This document shows, one piece after another, positions 57,385 through 64,000 of a DNA stretch of 64,000 nt. The position numbers and the translations under genes are program-made. This DNA comes from JAOUEA01 sp040511595 (GTDB lineage Bacteria; Actinomycetota; UBA4738; HRBIN12): the NCBI GenBank assembly GCA_040511595.1, contig JBEVGU010000038.1:26278-90277 (forward strand). The letters are read 5' to 3'. The notes beneath the pieces are model-generated. The model did no database searches. It saw only the letters and a list, made by a program, of their open reading frames with translations, and was not told the origin of the DNA. The stretch's first letter is position 1. Every line of letters begins with the position of its first letter.

Positions 57385-58857
57385 ATGGACATCGACTACC
57401 ACGCCCTGTTGCCGGAGATCCTGCTCTCGGCCACGATCCTGCTGGTGCTCGTCGTCGACGTGTTCCTGCCCGAGCGCGCGAAGTGGTTCGCGATGCCGAT
57501 CGGGCTCGCAGGCGTGGTCGCCTCGCTCGTCGCGGTGGCATCGCTGATCGGGGCCGGCACGCGCGTGAGCTTCGGCGGCACCTACGTCGTCGACGAGTTC
57601 GCGCTGTTGTTCAAGGGCTTCTTCCTCGTGACGGCGATCCTCGTGCTGGGGGTGTCGCTGCGGTACTTCCGGGAAGGCGGCTTCTACCAGGGTGAGTACT
57701 ACTTCCTGCTGCTCACGTCGTTCTTGGGCTGCGTGATGATGCCCAGCTCACGCGACATGCTGCTGCTCTTCATCGCGCTCGAGCTGGTCTCGGCGCCCGG
57801 CTTCCTGATGGCGGCGTTCCGCAAGGGCGACGTGAAGTCGAACGAGGCCGGCGTGAAGTTCTTCATCATCGGCGTGCTGTCGACCGCCGTGATGCTGTTC
57901 GGCATGAGCCTCATCTACGGCGTGACCGGCGGGGAGACGCAGCTCGCGGCCATCGCCGCCGCCCTCGCCGACGTGACGGGAGACATGGAGACCCTCGCCT
58001 TCGCGGCGATCCTGTTCGTGGTCGTGGGGTTCGCGTTCAAGGTCTCCGCGGTCCCGTTCCAGTTCTGGGCTCCCGACACGTACGAGGGCTCCCCGGTGCC
58101 GGTGGCGGCGTTCCTCGCGGTCGCCTCGGCCGTGGCCGGCTTCGCGGGCCTGCTCCAACTGATGTTCGTGGCCTTCGCCGGCCAGCACGAGTTCTGGGTT
58201 CCGATCTTCGCGCTCCTGTCGATCGCGACGATGACCGTGGGGAACCTGGTGGCGTTGCAGCAGACGCAGATGGTCCGGCTGCTCGCCTACTCGGGCATCG
58301 CCCAGTCGGGCTACATCCTGATGACGTTCGCGCTCGTGACCGACGACGCCGCTTCGAACCGCACGGCGTTCGCTGCGGCGGTCGCCTACATCCTGATCTA
58401 CGGCATCATGAACCTCGGCGCGTTCGCCGCGACCGTGGCCGTCTCTCGCCGCCACCCCGCCGTGAGGATCGCCGACTTCGCGGGGCTGCGCGAGACCGCG
58501 CCGTTGATCGCCGTGGGCATGGCCGTGTTCATGATCTCCCTCGCCGGCGTGCCGCCCACGGGCGGGTTCTGGGGGAAGCTGCTGATCTTCCAGGCCGCGA
58601 TCGAACGCGGCGGCTCGCTCGGGCCGGCGCTCGCGGTCGTCATGCTCGTGAACTCCGTGATCAGCGTCTTCTACTACCTGCTGGTGCCGCGACAGATGTT
58701 CCTGGAGCCGGCCGCCGACCGCTCACGACTGCGAGTGCCGGTGCTCGTTACCGCCGTGGTGGCGCTGGCGACCGTGGCGCTCGTGGCCATCTTCGTGCTG
58801 CCGAACCCCGTCGCGAGGCTCGCGGAGATCTCCACGCTGGTTGGCGTCGGCCCCTGA
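57385..58857 (+). CDS. nuoN: NADH-quinone oxidoreductase subunit N, TM8 lysine lost (operon 2)
   Basis: 490 residues. Glu in FIALELVSAPGFLMAAF and TM7 Lys in GFAFKVSAVPFQFWAPDTYE are present, and the TM12 Lys in PTGGFWGKLLIFQA. In TM8, however, the sequence is FLAVASAVAGF where family members have FLATASKIAIF-like, so the central Lys is Ala249 here. This position helps carry protons across the half-channels, so coupling of this subunit may be altered. Last gene of operon 2. Confidence 0.93.
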   Translation: MDIDYHALLPEILLSATILLVLVVDVFLPERAKWFAMPIGLAGVVASLVAVASLIGAGTRVSFGGTYVVDEFALLFKGFFLVTAILVLGVSLRYFREGGFYQGEYYFLLLTSFLGCVMMPSSRDMLLLFIALELVSAPGFLMAAFRKGDVKSNEAGVKFFIIGVLSTAVMLFGMSLIYGVTGGETQLAAIAAALADVTGDMETLAFAAILFVVVGFAFKVSAVPFQFWAPDTYEGSPVPVAAFLAVASAVAGFAGLLQLMFVAFAGQHEFWVPIFALLSIATMTVGNLVALQQTQMVRLLAYSGIAQSGYILMTFALVTDDAASNRTAFAAAVAYILIYGIMNLGAFAATVAVSRRHPAVRIADFAGLRETAPLIAVGMAVFMISLAGVPPTGGFWGKLLIFQAAIERGGSLGPALAVVMLVNSVISVFYYLLVPRQMFLEPAADRSRLRVPVLVTAVVALATVALVAIFVLPNPVARLAEISTLVGVGP

Positions 58858-58991
58858 GGCTCGGCACGGCACGGTTCGGCACGGTTCTGTTCGGGTTTCG
58901 GCCGGGCTGCGCTCGATGGAACCGCCGGATCCGTCGTATCGAACCCGCTATGAGACCATCGGTCTCGAGGCTCCTCGAGGAGGGGATGAAG

Positions 58992-59873
58992 GTGACACCT
59001 GGTATCAACCGCGCCAAGACATGGGTCCTGATCGCGGGACTGCTCGGCCTCTTCCTGGTGATCGGGTACCTGATCGGCGGACGGGAGGGCGCGACGATCG
59101 CGCTCGTGCTCGGCCTCGGCTTCAACCTCGCGATGTATTGGTGGTCGGGTTCGATCGCGGTCCGCTCGACCCGGTCTCGTGAGGTGAGCGAGGCGGAATA
59201 CCCGCAGCTGTATCGCATCGTGCGGGAGCTGACCCAGGCCGAGGGCATGCCGATGCCCGGCATCTACGTCTCGGAGATGCAGCAGCCCAATGCGTTCGCG
59301 ACCGGACGCAATCCACAGAACGCCAAGGTCGCCGTGACGAAGGGCATCCTGCAGATCCTGGACGAGCCGGAGCTCCGCGGTGTGCTGGCTCACGAGCTGA
59401 GCCACGTCGCGAACCGCGACATCCTGGTCAGCTCGATCGCCGCCGCGATCGCCACATCGATCAGCTACCTGGCCATGATGGCCTTCTGGTTCGGGGGCGA
59501 CGACGAGGGAGGGAACCCGATCGTGCTGCTGGTCGCGTGGATCCTGGCGCCGATCGCGGCGGGGTTGATCCAGATGGCCATCTCGCGCTCGCGCGAATAC
59601 CAGGCCGACGAGTCCGGCGCGTTCCTCTCGCGGGACCCGCAGGCCCTCGCGAGCGCGCTGCAGAAACTGGAACAGACGAGTCGCCGGGTGCCTCCCCCTC
59701 GGTCGTTGCAGCCCGGCGAGGCGCATCTGTTCATCGTGAACCCGCTGGCCGCGGTCAAGGGTCGCGGCATCATGAGCTTGTTCTCGACTCACCCGCCGAC
59801 CGAGGAGCGGGTCGCGCGCTTGATGGCGGTGCAGGAAGAGATCTATCGCCAGCAGGGCCCGATCGGGCGCTGA
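58992..59873 (+). CDS. htpX: Membrane zinc metalloprotease HtpX
   Basis: 293 residues from GTG 58992, which lies 8 nt after AGGAGG; ATG 58986 is only 2 nt after it and ATG 58950 has no SD. Two N-terminal helices (VLIAGLLGLFLVIGYLI and ATIALVLGLGFNLAMYWW), zinc motif HELSHVANRD, two more hydrophobic segments (SIAAAIATSISYLAMMAFWF and VLLVAWILAPIAAGLI) and the third zinc ligand region SREYQADESGA. M48-family quality-control protease that degrades misfolded membrane proteins. Monocistronic. Confidence 0.92.
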   Translation: MTPGINRAKTWVLIAGLLGLFLVIGYLIGGREGATIALVLGLGFNLAMYWWSGSIAVRSTRSREVSEAEYPQLYRIVRELTQAEGMPMPGIYVSEMQQPNAFATGRNPQNAKVAVTKGILQILDEPELRGVLAHELSHVANRDILVSSIAAAIATSISYLAMMAFWFGGDDEGGNPIVLLVAWILAPIAAGLIQMAISRSREYQADESGAFLSRDPQALASALQKLEQTSRRVPPPRSLQPGEAHLFIVNPLAAVKGRGIMSLFSTHPPTEERVARLMAVQEEIYRQQGPIGR

Positions 59874-59884
59874 GCTTCGGCGAC

Positions 59885-61264
59885 CTACGACATCGTGCCG
59901 AGCACCGCGCGCACGTGGTCGATCGTCGTGCGGGGGTTCACGAAGCACAGGCGTGCGAGCTTCTCGCCCTTCCATGTCGTGGGTTGCACGAACGCGATCT
60001 GCGCCTCGAGCAACCGACGCCACCACGCCTCGTAGTCCGCGTCGCCCCACCCTCGTCGACGGAACAGCACGACCGAGAGCTCGGGGTCCATCAGGAGCTC
60101 GAGCTCGTCGCGCGTGCGGATCTCCTCGGCCGTCTCGCGGGTGAGCGCGAGCACCCGCTCCACCGCGTCGCGATACGCATCGGTGCCATACGTCGCGAGC
60201 GAGAACCAGAGGGGGAGTCCGCGCGCTCGTCGCGACAGGTGATAGGCGTAGTCGGCCGGGTTCCACTCGCTCCACTCGGCGTTGGCTTGGTTCACCGTGT
60301 CGAGGTAGCCGGCTTCCTGCCGGAAGACCCCGTGCGCGACCGCGGGGTCTCGATAGACGAGGGCGCAGCAATCGTAGGGAGCGAACAGCCACTTGTGCGG
60401 GTCGACGATGAAAGTGTCGGCTCGCTCGATGCCGCGGAAGCGATCGCGCACGCTGGGCGCGGCGAGCCCGGCACCCCCGTAGGCGGCATCGACGTGGAAC
60501 CAGATCGAGCGGTCGGCGCACACGTCGGCCACGCCGGCGAGGTCGTCGACCGTGCCGGCGTTCGTCGCGCCGGCGCTCGCCACCACCGCAAACACGCTCG
60601 GGGCTCCCTCGGGGCCCAGCGCGTCGAGCGTGGCGGCGAGCTCCGCGCCGGTGAGCCGCCCGCGTTCGTCGCCCGCCACGTCGACGACGCCGACGTCGAT
60701 CACGCGGGCGGCGGTAACGACCGACGAGTGCACGCTGTCTGCGACAGCGATCTTCCACCCCCCGGCCGGACGGCCTCCGAGACGCGCGGACGCCGTGGCA
60801 CGGGCAGCGACGAGCGCCGACAGGTTGCCCGCAGAGCCGCCGCTCACGAAGATCCCGCCCGCCGCGGTCGGGAAACCGGCGAGGTCGGCGAGCCAGCGAA
60901 GCGCCTGGTTCTCCGCCCAGATCGCGCCGGCGCCGTCGATCCAGCCGGCGGCGATCGTCGACGATGCGCCCACGATCAGGTCGAAGAGGACCGCGGCCTT
61001 GGTCGGGGCGCCGGGCACGAAGGCCATCGACGATGGATGGTCGGTCGAGATCGTGGCGGGAGCGAGCACCTCGGCCCACACCCGCAAGGCTTCTTCGCCA
61101 CCGATGCCCTCGGGGATGACCGTCTCGCCTGCCCTGCGCGAGAGCTCCTCGACCGTGGCCGAGCCGTCGAGCGGTTGGGGGCTCGCGATGCGGTTGCGGG
61201 CGTACGCGACGATCGCGCGCGAGAGCGCGTCGGTCTGGTCGGTGTAGCGGTGCATGTCGCCCAT
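59885..61264 (-). CDS. PLP-dependent decarboxylase (aromatic-L-amino-acid type)
   Basis: 459 residues from ATG 61264 (ATG 61255 possible). Group II decarboxylase: GIFVSGGSAGNLSAL, VADSVHSSVVTAARVI (PLP-stacking His), VVASAGATNAGTVDDL, WFHVDAAYGGAG (PLP Asp) and FIVDPHKWLFAPYDCC with the Schiff-base Lys. Close to tyrosine/DOPA/tryptophan decarboxylases; a Glu/aspartate substrate cannot be excluded. Convergent with htpX, 11 nt apart. It precedes, with a short gap, an aminotransferase on the same strand. Confidence 0.87.
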   Translation of the reverse strand: MGDMHRYTDQTDALSRAIVAYARNRIASPQPLDGSATVEELSRRAGETVIPEGIGGEEALRVWAEVLAPATISTDHPSSMAFVPGAPTKAAVLFDLIVGASSTIAAGWIDGAGAIWAENQALRWLADLAGFPTAAGGIFVSGGSAGNLSALVAARATASARLGGRPAGGWKIAVADSVHSSVVTAARVIDVGVVDVAGDERGRLTGAELAATLDALGPEGAPSVFAVVASAGATNAGTVDDLAGVADVCADRSIWFHVDAAYGGAGLAAPSVRDRFRGIERADTFIVDPHKWLFAPYDCCALVYRDPAVAHGVFRQEAGYLDTVNQANAEWSEWNPADYAYHLSRRARGLPLWFSLATYGTDAYRDAVERVLALTRETAEEIRTRDELELLMDPELSVVLFRRRGWGDADYEAWWRRLLEAQIAFVQPTTWKGEKLARLCFVNPRTTIDHVRAVLGTMS

Positions 61265-61286
61265 CGACGGTGCACCGCGAGCGCGG

Positions 61287-62669
61287 CTAGCGCACGAGCT
61301 CCTGGCAGAACTCGCCGAACGCGTCGACGTAGATCTGGATGTCGTCCTCGGTGTGCTGCACCGAGATCGTCCACTGCTCCTCGTCGCCGGGCGTCATGAA
61401 GATGCCCCGGTTGACCATCCACGGGTACGAGGCCCAGTAGATCTCAGGGATCGTCTCCAGGAAGTCCCGGTAGTTCGTGAGCGGCTCGGCCCGATAGGAG
61501 ACGCAGCCCTTGGCCCCGAGATCGACTGTGTGCGCCGGGATGCCGCTGTCGGCGATCGCCCGGTTGCATCCTTCCGCGAGCATCGTGCCGAGCTTGCCGA
61601 GGTGGTCGTAGGCGTCGCGAGTGAGCACCTGGGTGAGCGCCGCCAGTCCCACCGCGGACGACAGGGGGTTCCCGTTGAACGTGCCCTGCTGGGCCGCGCC
61701 CTTCGTCACGTGCTCCATGATCGACGCGTCGCCGCCGAAGGCTCCCGTGGTCGCTCCGCCGCCGATCGCCTTCGCCCACGCGGCCAGGTGCGGCACCACG
61801 CCGAACCGCTCCGCCGCGCCGCCGTAGGCGATCGTGCCGCCGCATTTGACCTCGTCGAAGATCAGCACGGCTCCGTGACGCTCGCACGAGTCCTTGAGCG
61901 CCTGCAGGTAGCCGTCGGCCGGCACCACGATGCCGACGTTCATCATCACGGGCTCGAGGATCACCGCCGCGATCTCGCCGGGGTTGTCGGTGAACGCGGC
62001 CTCGACCGCCGCCGCGTCGTTGAACGGCACGATGATGGTGGTGTCCCACAATGCTCTGGGGACGCCCTTCGAGGTGGGTTGCGTCGTGTACCAGGGCGTG
62101 CCGCTCTCGTCGACGTTGTGTCGCAGATCGAGCACGTCGGCCTCGGGCACGACGGAGAAAAGCACCGAGTCGTGGTGGCCGTGGTAGGAGCCTTCCATCT
62201 TCACGATCTTGTCCCGGCCGGTCGCGGCCCGCGCCACGCGGATCGCGTCCATGGTGGCCTCGGTGCCCGAGTTCACGAACCGCATCTGCTCGACCTGGAA
62301 CCGCGAGCAGATCTCCTCGGCGAGCGCGACCGTCGTCTCGGTGGTGACGGCGAAGTGGATCGCGTCTTCGGCCGCCTTCCTGATCGCCTCGACGATCTTC
62401 GGATGCGCGTGCCCGACGACGTTCACCCCGAACCCGCCGTGGAAGTCGGTGTAGACGTTGCCGTCGACGTCTGTGACTCCGGATCCCTTGCCGTGGGCGA
62501 GGTACACGGGGTAGGGGTCGCCGGTCTGGAAGTTCGAGACCACGCCGTTCGGCAGGGACTTCGTCGCTCGCTGGTAGAGCTTCTCCGACGCCTGGGTCCG
62601 CGCCAGCCAGTCCTTGGTTTCCTTGTCGGCGATCTCCGCCGCGCGCGCCTTCAACCGATCGAGGTCCAC
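61287..62669 (-). CDS. HemL-like class III aminotransferase
   Basis: 460 residues from GTG 62669, 8 nt after AGGAGG; the longer open frame begins upstream of that SD. Glutamate-1-semialdehyde aminomutase-type fold: NGVVSNF, DFHGGFGVNVVGHAHP, RFVNSGTEATMDAIRVAR, MEGSYHGHHDS, FDEVKCGGTIAYGG and WAKAIGGGATTGAFGG (PLP Lys in AKAIGGG). It departs from true HemL in the Lys loop and C-terminus, so it is more likely a related transaminase than the tetrapyrrole enzyme. Twenty-two nt upstream of the decarboxylase gene, probably one transcript. Confidence 0.85.
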   Translation of the reverse strand: MDLDRLKARAAEIADKETKDWLARTQASEKLYQRATKSLPNGVVSNFQTGDPYPVYLAHGKGSGVTDVDGNVYTDFHGGFGVNVVGHAHPKIVEAIRKAAEDAIHFAVTTETTVALAEEICSRFQVEQMRFVNSGTEATMDAIRVARAATGRDKIVKMEGSYHGHHDSVLFSVVPEADVLDLRHNVDESGTPWYTTQPTSKGVPRALWDTTIIVPFNDAAAVEAAFTDNPGEIAAVILEPVMMNVGIVVPADGYLQALKDSCERHGAVLIFDEVKCGGTIAYGGAAERFGVVPHLAAWAKAIGGGATTGAFGGDASIMEHVTKGAAQQGTFNGNPLSSAVGLAALTQVLTRDAYDHLGKLGTMLAEGCNRAIADSGIPAHTVDLGAKGCVSYRAEPLTNYRDFLETIPEIYWASYPWMVNRGIFMTPGDEEQWTISVQHTEDDIQIYVDAFGEFCQELVR

Positions 62670-62739
62670 GCGTATCACCTCCTGAGTCGGGCCAGGGTAC
62701 TCGGCCCTCGACGAGGCGCGCAACGCGCGGCCGGCTCGA

Positions 62740-63237
62740 TCATGGCCGGTAGTTCGTGAACTGCAGGGCCAGGCCGAAATCGTGCTCCTTGACCGCCCGG
62801 ATCGCGGCCTGCAGGTCGTCCTTGCTCTTGCCGAGCACGCGCACCTGGGGGCCCTGGATCTGCGTCTGGATCTTCGGCACCGACTGGCGTACGTACTTCG
62901 AGATCTCCTTGGTCTTCTCGTCGCTGATGCCCGTGACGATCGTGACAGTCTGCCTCGCCGTGCCTTTGGCCGCGTCCTCGATCGCGCCCGCCTGCAGCGC
63001 CTTCAGCGGGATGCTCCGCTTCACGGCCCGCTCCTGCAGCACCTGCCACGCGGCCTTGAGCCGATCCTCGGTGGCAGAGTGGAGCTCGATCGTGCCGTCG
63101 CCGAGCGTGATCGAGGTCCCGGTGCCCTTGAAGTCGAAGCGCTGGGAGATCTCGCGGCCGGTCTGGTCGACCGCGTTGCGGACCTCCTGCATGTCGACCT
63201 CGCTCACGATGTCGAACGAGAACTGATCTTTGGCCAT
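62740..63237 (-). CDS. YajQ-family nucleotide/c-di-GMP-binding protein
   Basis: 165 residues from ATG 63237. Two ferredoxin-like halves: MAKDQFSFDIVSEVDMQEVR, NAVDQTGREISQRFDFKGTG, QTVTIVTGISDEKTKEISKY, and VRVLGKSKDDLQAAIRAV, ending LALQFTNYRP. Standard length and layout of the family (DUF520). Members bind tRNA/nucleotides or cyclic di-GMP and influence transcription factors; role here unknown. Confidence 0.92.
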   Translation of the reverse strand: MAKDQFSFDIVSEVDMQEVRNAVDQTGREISQRFDFKGTGTSITLGDGTIELHSATEDRLKAAWQVLQERAVKRSIPLKALQAGAIEDAAKGTARQTVTIVTGISDEKTKEISKYVRQSVPKIQTQIQGPQVRVLGKSKDDLQAAIRAVKEHDFGLALQFTNYRP

Positions 63238-63284
63238 GACGCGCATGGTACCGCCGGCCGGTGCAGAGCGGCGCGGCCGTTCGC

Positions 63285-63290
63285 TATCCT
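63285..63290 (+). promoter_or_regulatory. -10 element of tRNA-Tyr promoter
   Basis: TATCCT at 63285-63290 lies 15 nt before the mature 5' end of the tRNA. No clear -35 match. Confidence 0.4.
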
Positions 63291-63304
63291 CGGGGGTGCA
63301 TCAC

Positions 63305-63386
63305 GGGAGGATGCCCGAGTGGCCAAAGGGAGCGGCCTGTAAAGTCGCCGGCGATGCCTACGGAGGTTCGAATCCTCCTCCTCCCA
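63305..63386 (+). tRNA. tRNA-Tyr (anticodon GTA)
   Basis: 82 nt, class II tRNA. Acceptor GGGAGGA pairs with TCCTCCC (63379-63385), discriminator A63386. Anticodon stem GCGGC/GTCGC closes loop CTGTAAA with anticodon GTA at 63339-63341. A long variable arm follows, and the T arm is GGAGG-TTCGAAT-CCTCC. The 3' CCA is not encoded (CCG follows). Confidence 0.95.
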
Positions 63387-63611
63387 CCGACCGACCGATC
63401 GACCAACTCACTCCCCGAGGGGTGTTCTCAAGACTGAGGCACCGTTGTCGAGCAGCTGATGGACGGCGCCGAAACCGGATCAGTGAACGGTGAGCATCCG
63501 CCGGGGGCCGGGCGCAGGTCCCGTTAGCTGGTGATCGACTCTCGCGCTCGGTGTCATCCACAATGGCGAGTTTCATAGGCGTCTACGATGCGAACTCAAC
63601 CTAGTGGAAAC

Positions 63612-64000
63612 GTGAACCCTGGATCCGAAGGAGCAGCAACCCTGTCGATCGTCCGTGTCCACAACTTCGCCATCTCGCTCGACGGTTTCGGGACCGGCGA
63701 ACCTCAGAGCCACGACGCACCGTTCGGCCACGCCGGCGAAAGACTGCACGAATGGATGTTCACGACCCGGTATTGGCGCGAGATGGTCGGCGAGCCCGGC
63801 GGCACACGCGGCCTCGACGACGCCTTCGCGCGGCTGCACAACCCCGGGATCGGCGCCGAAATCATGGGTGCCGGGAAGTTCGGCTACCCAGGATGGCACG
63901 AGGACCGGGAGTGGAAGGGCTGGTGGGGTCCCAACCCGCCGTTCCACACACCGGTCTTCGTCCTCACCCATCACACGCGTCCGCCGATCGAGATGGAAGG
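63612..64000 (+). CDS. DHFR/RibD-C-like reductase (5' part only)
   Basis: Open frame running off the right edge, so only ~129 residues are visible. It reads VHNFAISLDGFGTGEPQSHD, FGHAGERLHEWMFTTRYWRE, IMGAGKFGYPGW and WWGPNPPFHTPVFVLTHHTR, the pattern of dihydrofolate-reductase-family (RibD C-terminal) proteins that use NADPH. GTG 63612 is the conventional start, but the strong SD GAAGGAG (63627-63633) lies 8 nt before a CTG at 63642, which may be the real initiator. Substrate unknown. Confidence 0.8.
   Translation, partial: MNPGSEGAATLSIVRVHNFAISLDGFGTGEPQSHDAPFGHAGERLHEWMFTTRYWREMVGEPGGTRGLDDAFARLHNPGIGAEIMGAGKFGYPGWHEDREWKGWWGPNPPFHTPVFVLTHHTRPPIEME

Noticed and set aside
58858..58991. 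GGCACGGTTC repeats after nuoN2 as a terminator
   Set aside because: They are short direct repeats, not an inverted repeat, and no T-run follows.

Overview
The window is a GC-rich, gene-dense chromosomal segment of an actinobacterium (phylum Actinomycetota). The lineage is probably deep-branching and not Streptomyces or Mycobacterium, because several operons here have unusual make-ups. Evidence for the placement: a 33-residue bS22/AURKAIP1-type ribosomal protein gene near an excisionase-type HTH gene, a ClpS-DUF2017 pair, a Rex redox repressor, System II (CcdA/ResB/CcsB) cytochrome c maturation, a geranylgeranyl-reductase-type flavoprotein leading the nuo operon, frequent GTG starts with 4-nt ATGA/GTGA overlaps, and several apparently leaderless genes. 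The taxon below phylum level is inference.

1-14 kb is mixed housekeeping. It holds the tail of a CoA-transferase beta subunit, a class III aminotransferase and an AcuC-type deacetylase, all translationally coupled. A decayed pyruvate kinase C-terminus follows, then SDR-clpS-DUF2017 on the minus strand and a VOC protein. Next is a conserved actinobacterial cluster: phosphatase, HTH protein, a Clp1-like polynucleotide kinase, bS22, a lipoprotein hydrolase and SAM hydroxide adenosyltransferase. An ECF sigma/anti-sigma pair, a glutaredoxin and rex close this region.

14-32 kb is an aerobic respiratory island. The minus strand carries a cytochrome bc-type operon: a 2-TM protein, a 2x[4Fe-4S] ferredoxin, split cytochrome b, Rieske protein, monohaem cytochrome c, an unknown 3-TM protein and a 37-residue TM peptide. 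The plus strand carries ccdA-resB-ccsB and then a caa3 oxidase operon (coxB-A-C-ctaF-ctaG) that continues into a triple cupredoxin and a TlpA-type thioredoxin. A fused CtaA-CtaB haem O/A synthase lies convergent to it.

32-59 kb holds two complex I operons in tandem. The first is a full 14-gene nuoA-N set behind a menaquinone-reductase-like flavoprotein and is followed by a long-chain polyprenyl diphosphate synthase. The second is a 10-gene nuoABCHIJKLMN set lacking nuoD, E, F and G, with changed residues in NuoH and NuoN. A perfect 18-bp Rex operator precedes the first nuo operon and a one-mismatch copy lies in the bc/ccdA divergent region. None was seen before the second nuo operon or the caa3 operon. 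Together these genes would take electrons from NADH (and perhaps ferredoxin) to menaquinone, then through the bc complex and copper/haem carriers to O2.

59-64 kb holds htpX, a PLP decarboxylase, a HemL-like aminotransferase, a YajQ-family protein, tRNA-Tyr(GTA) and a DHFR/RibD-like gene cut by the window end. The main candidates for new biology are the NuoD-less second complex I, the ferredoxin-bearing bc operon, the triple cupredoxin of the caa3 operon and the Clp1-like kinase beside bS22.
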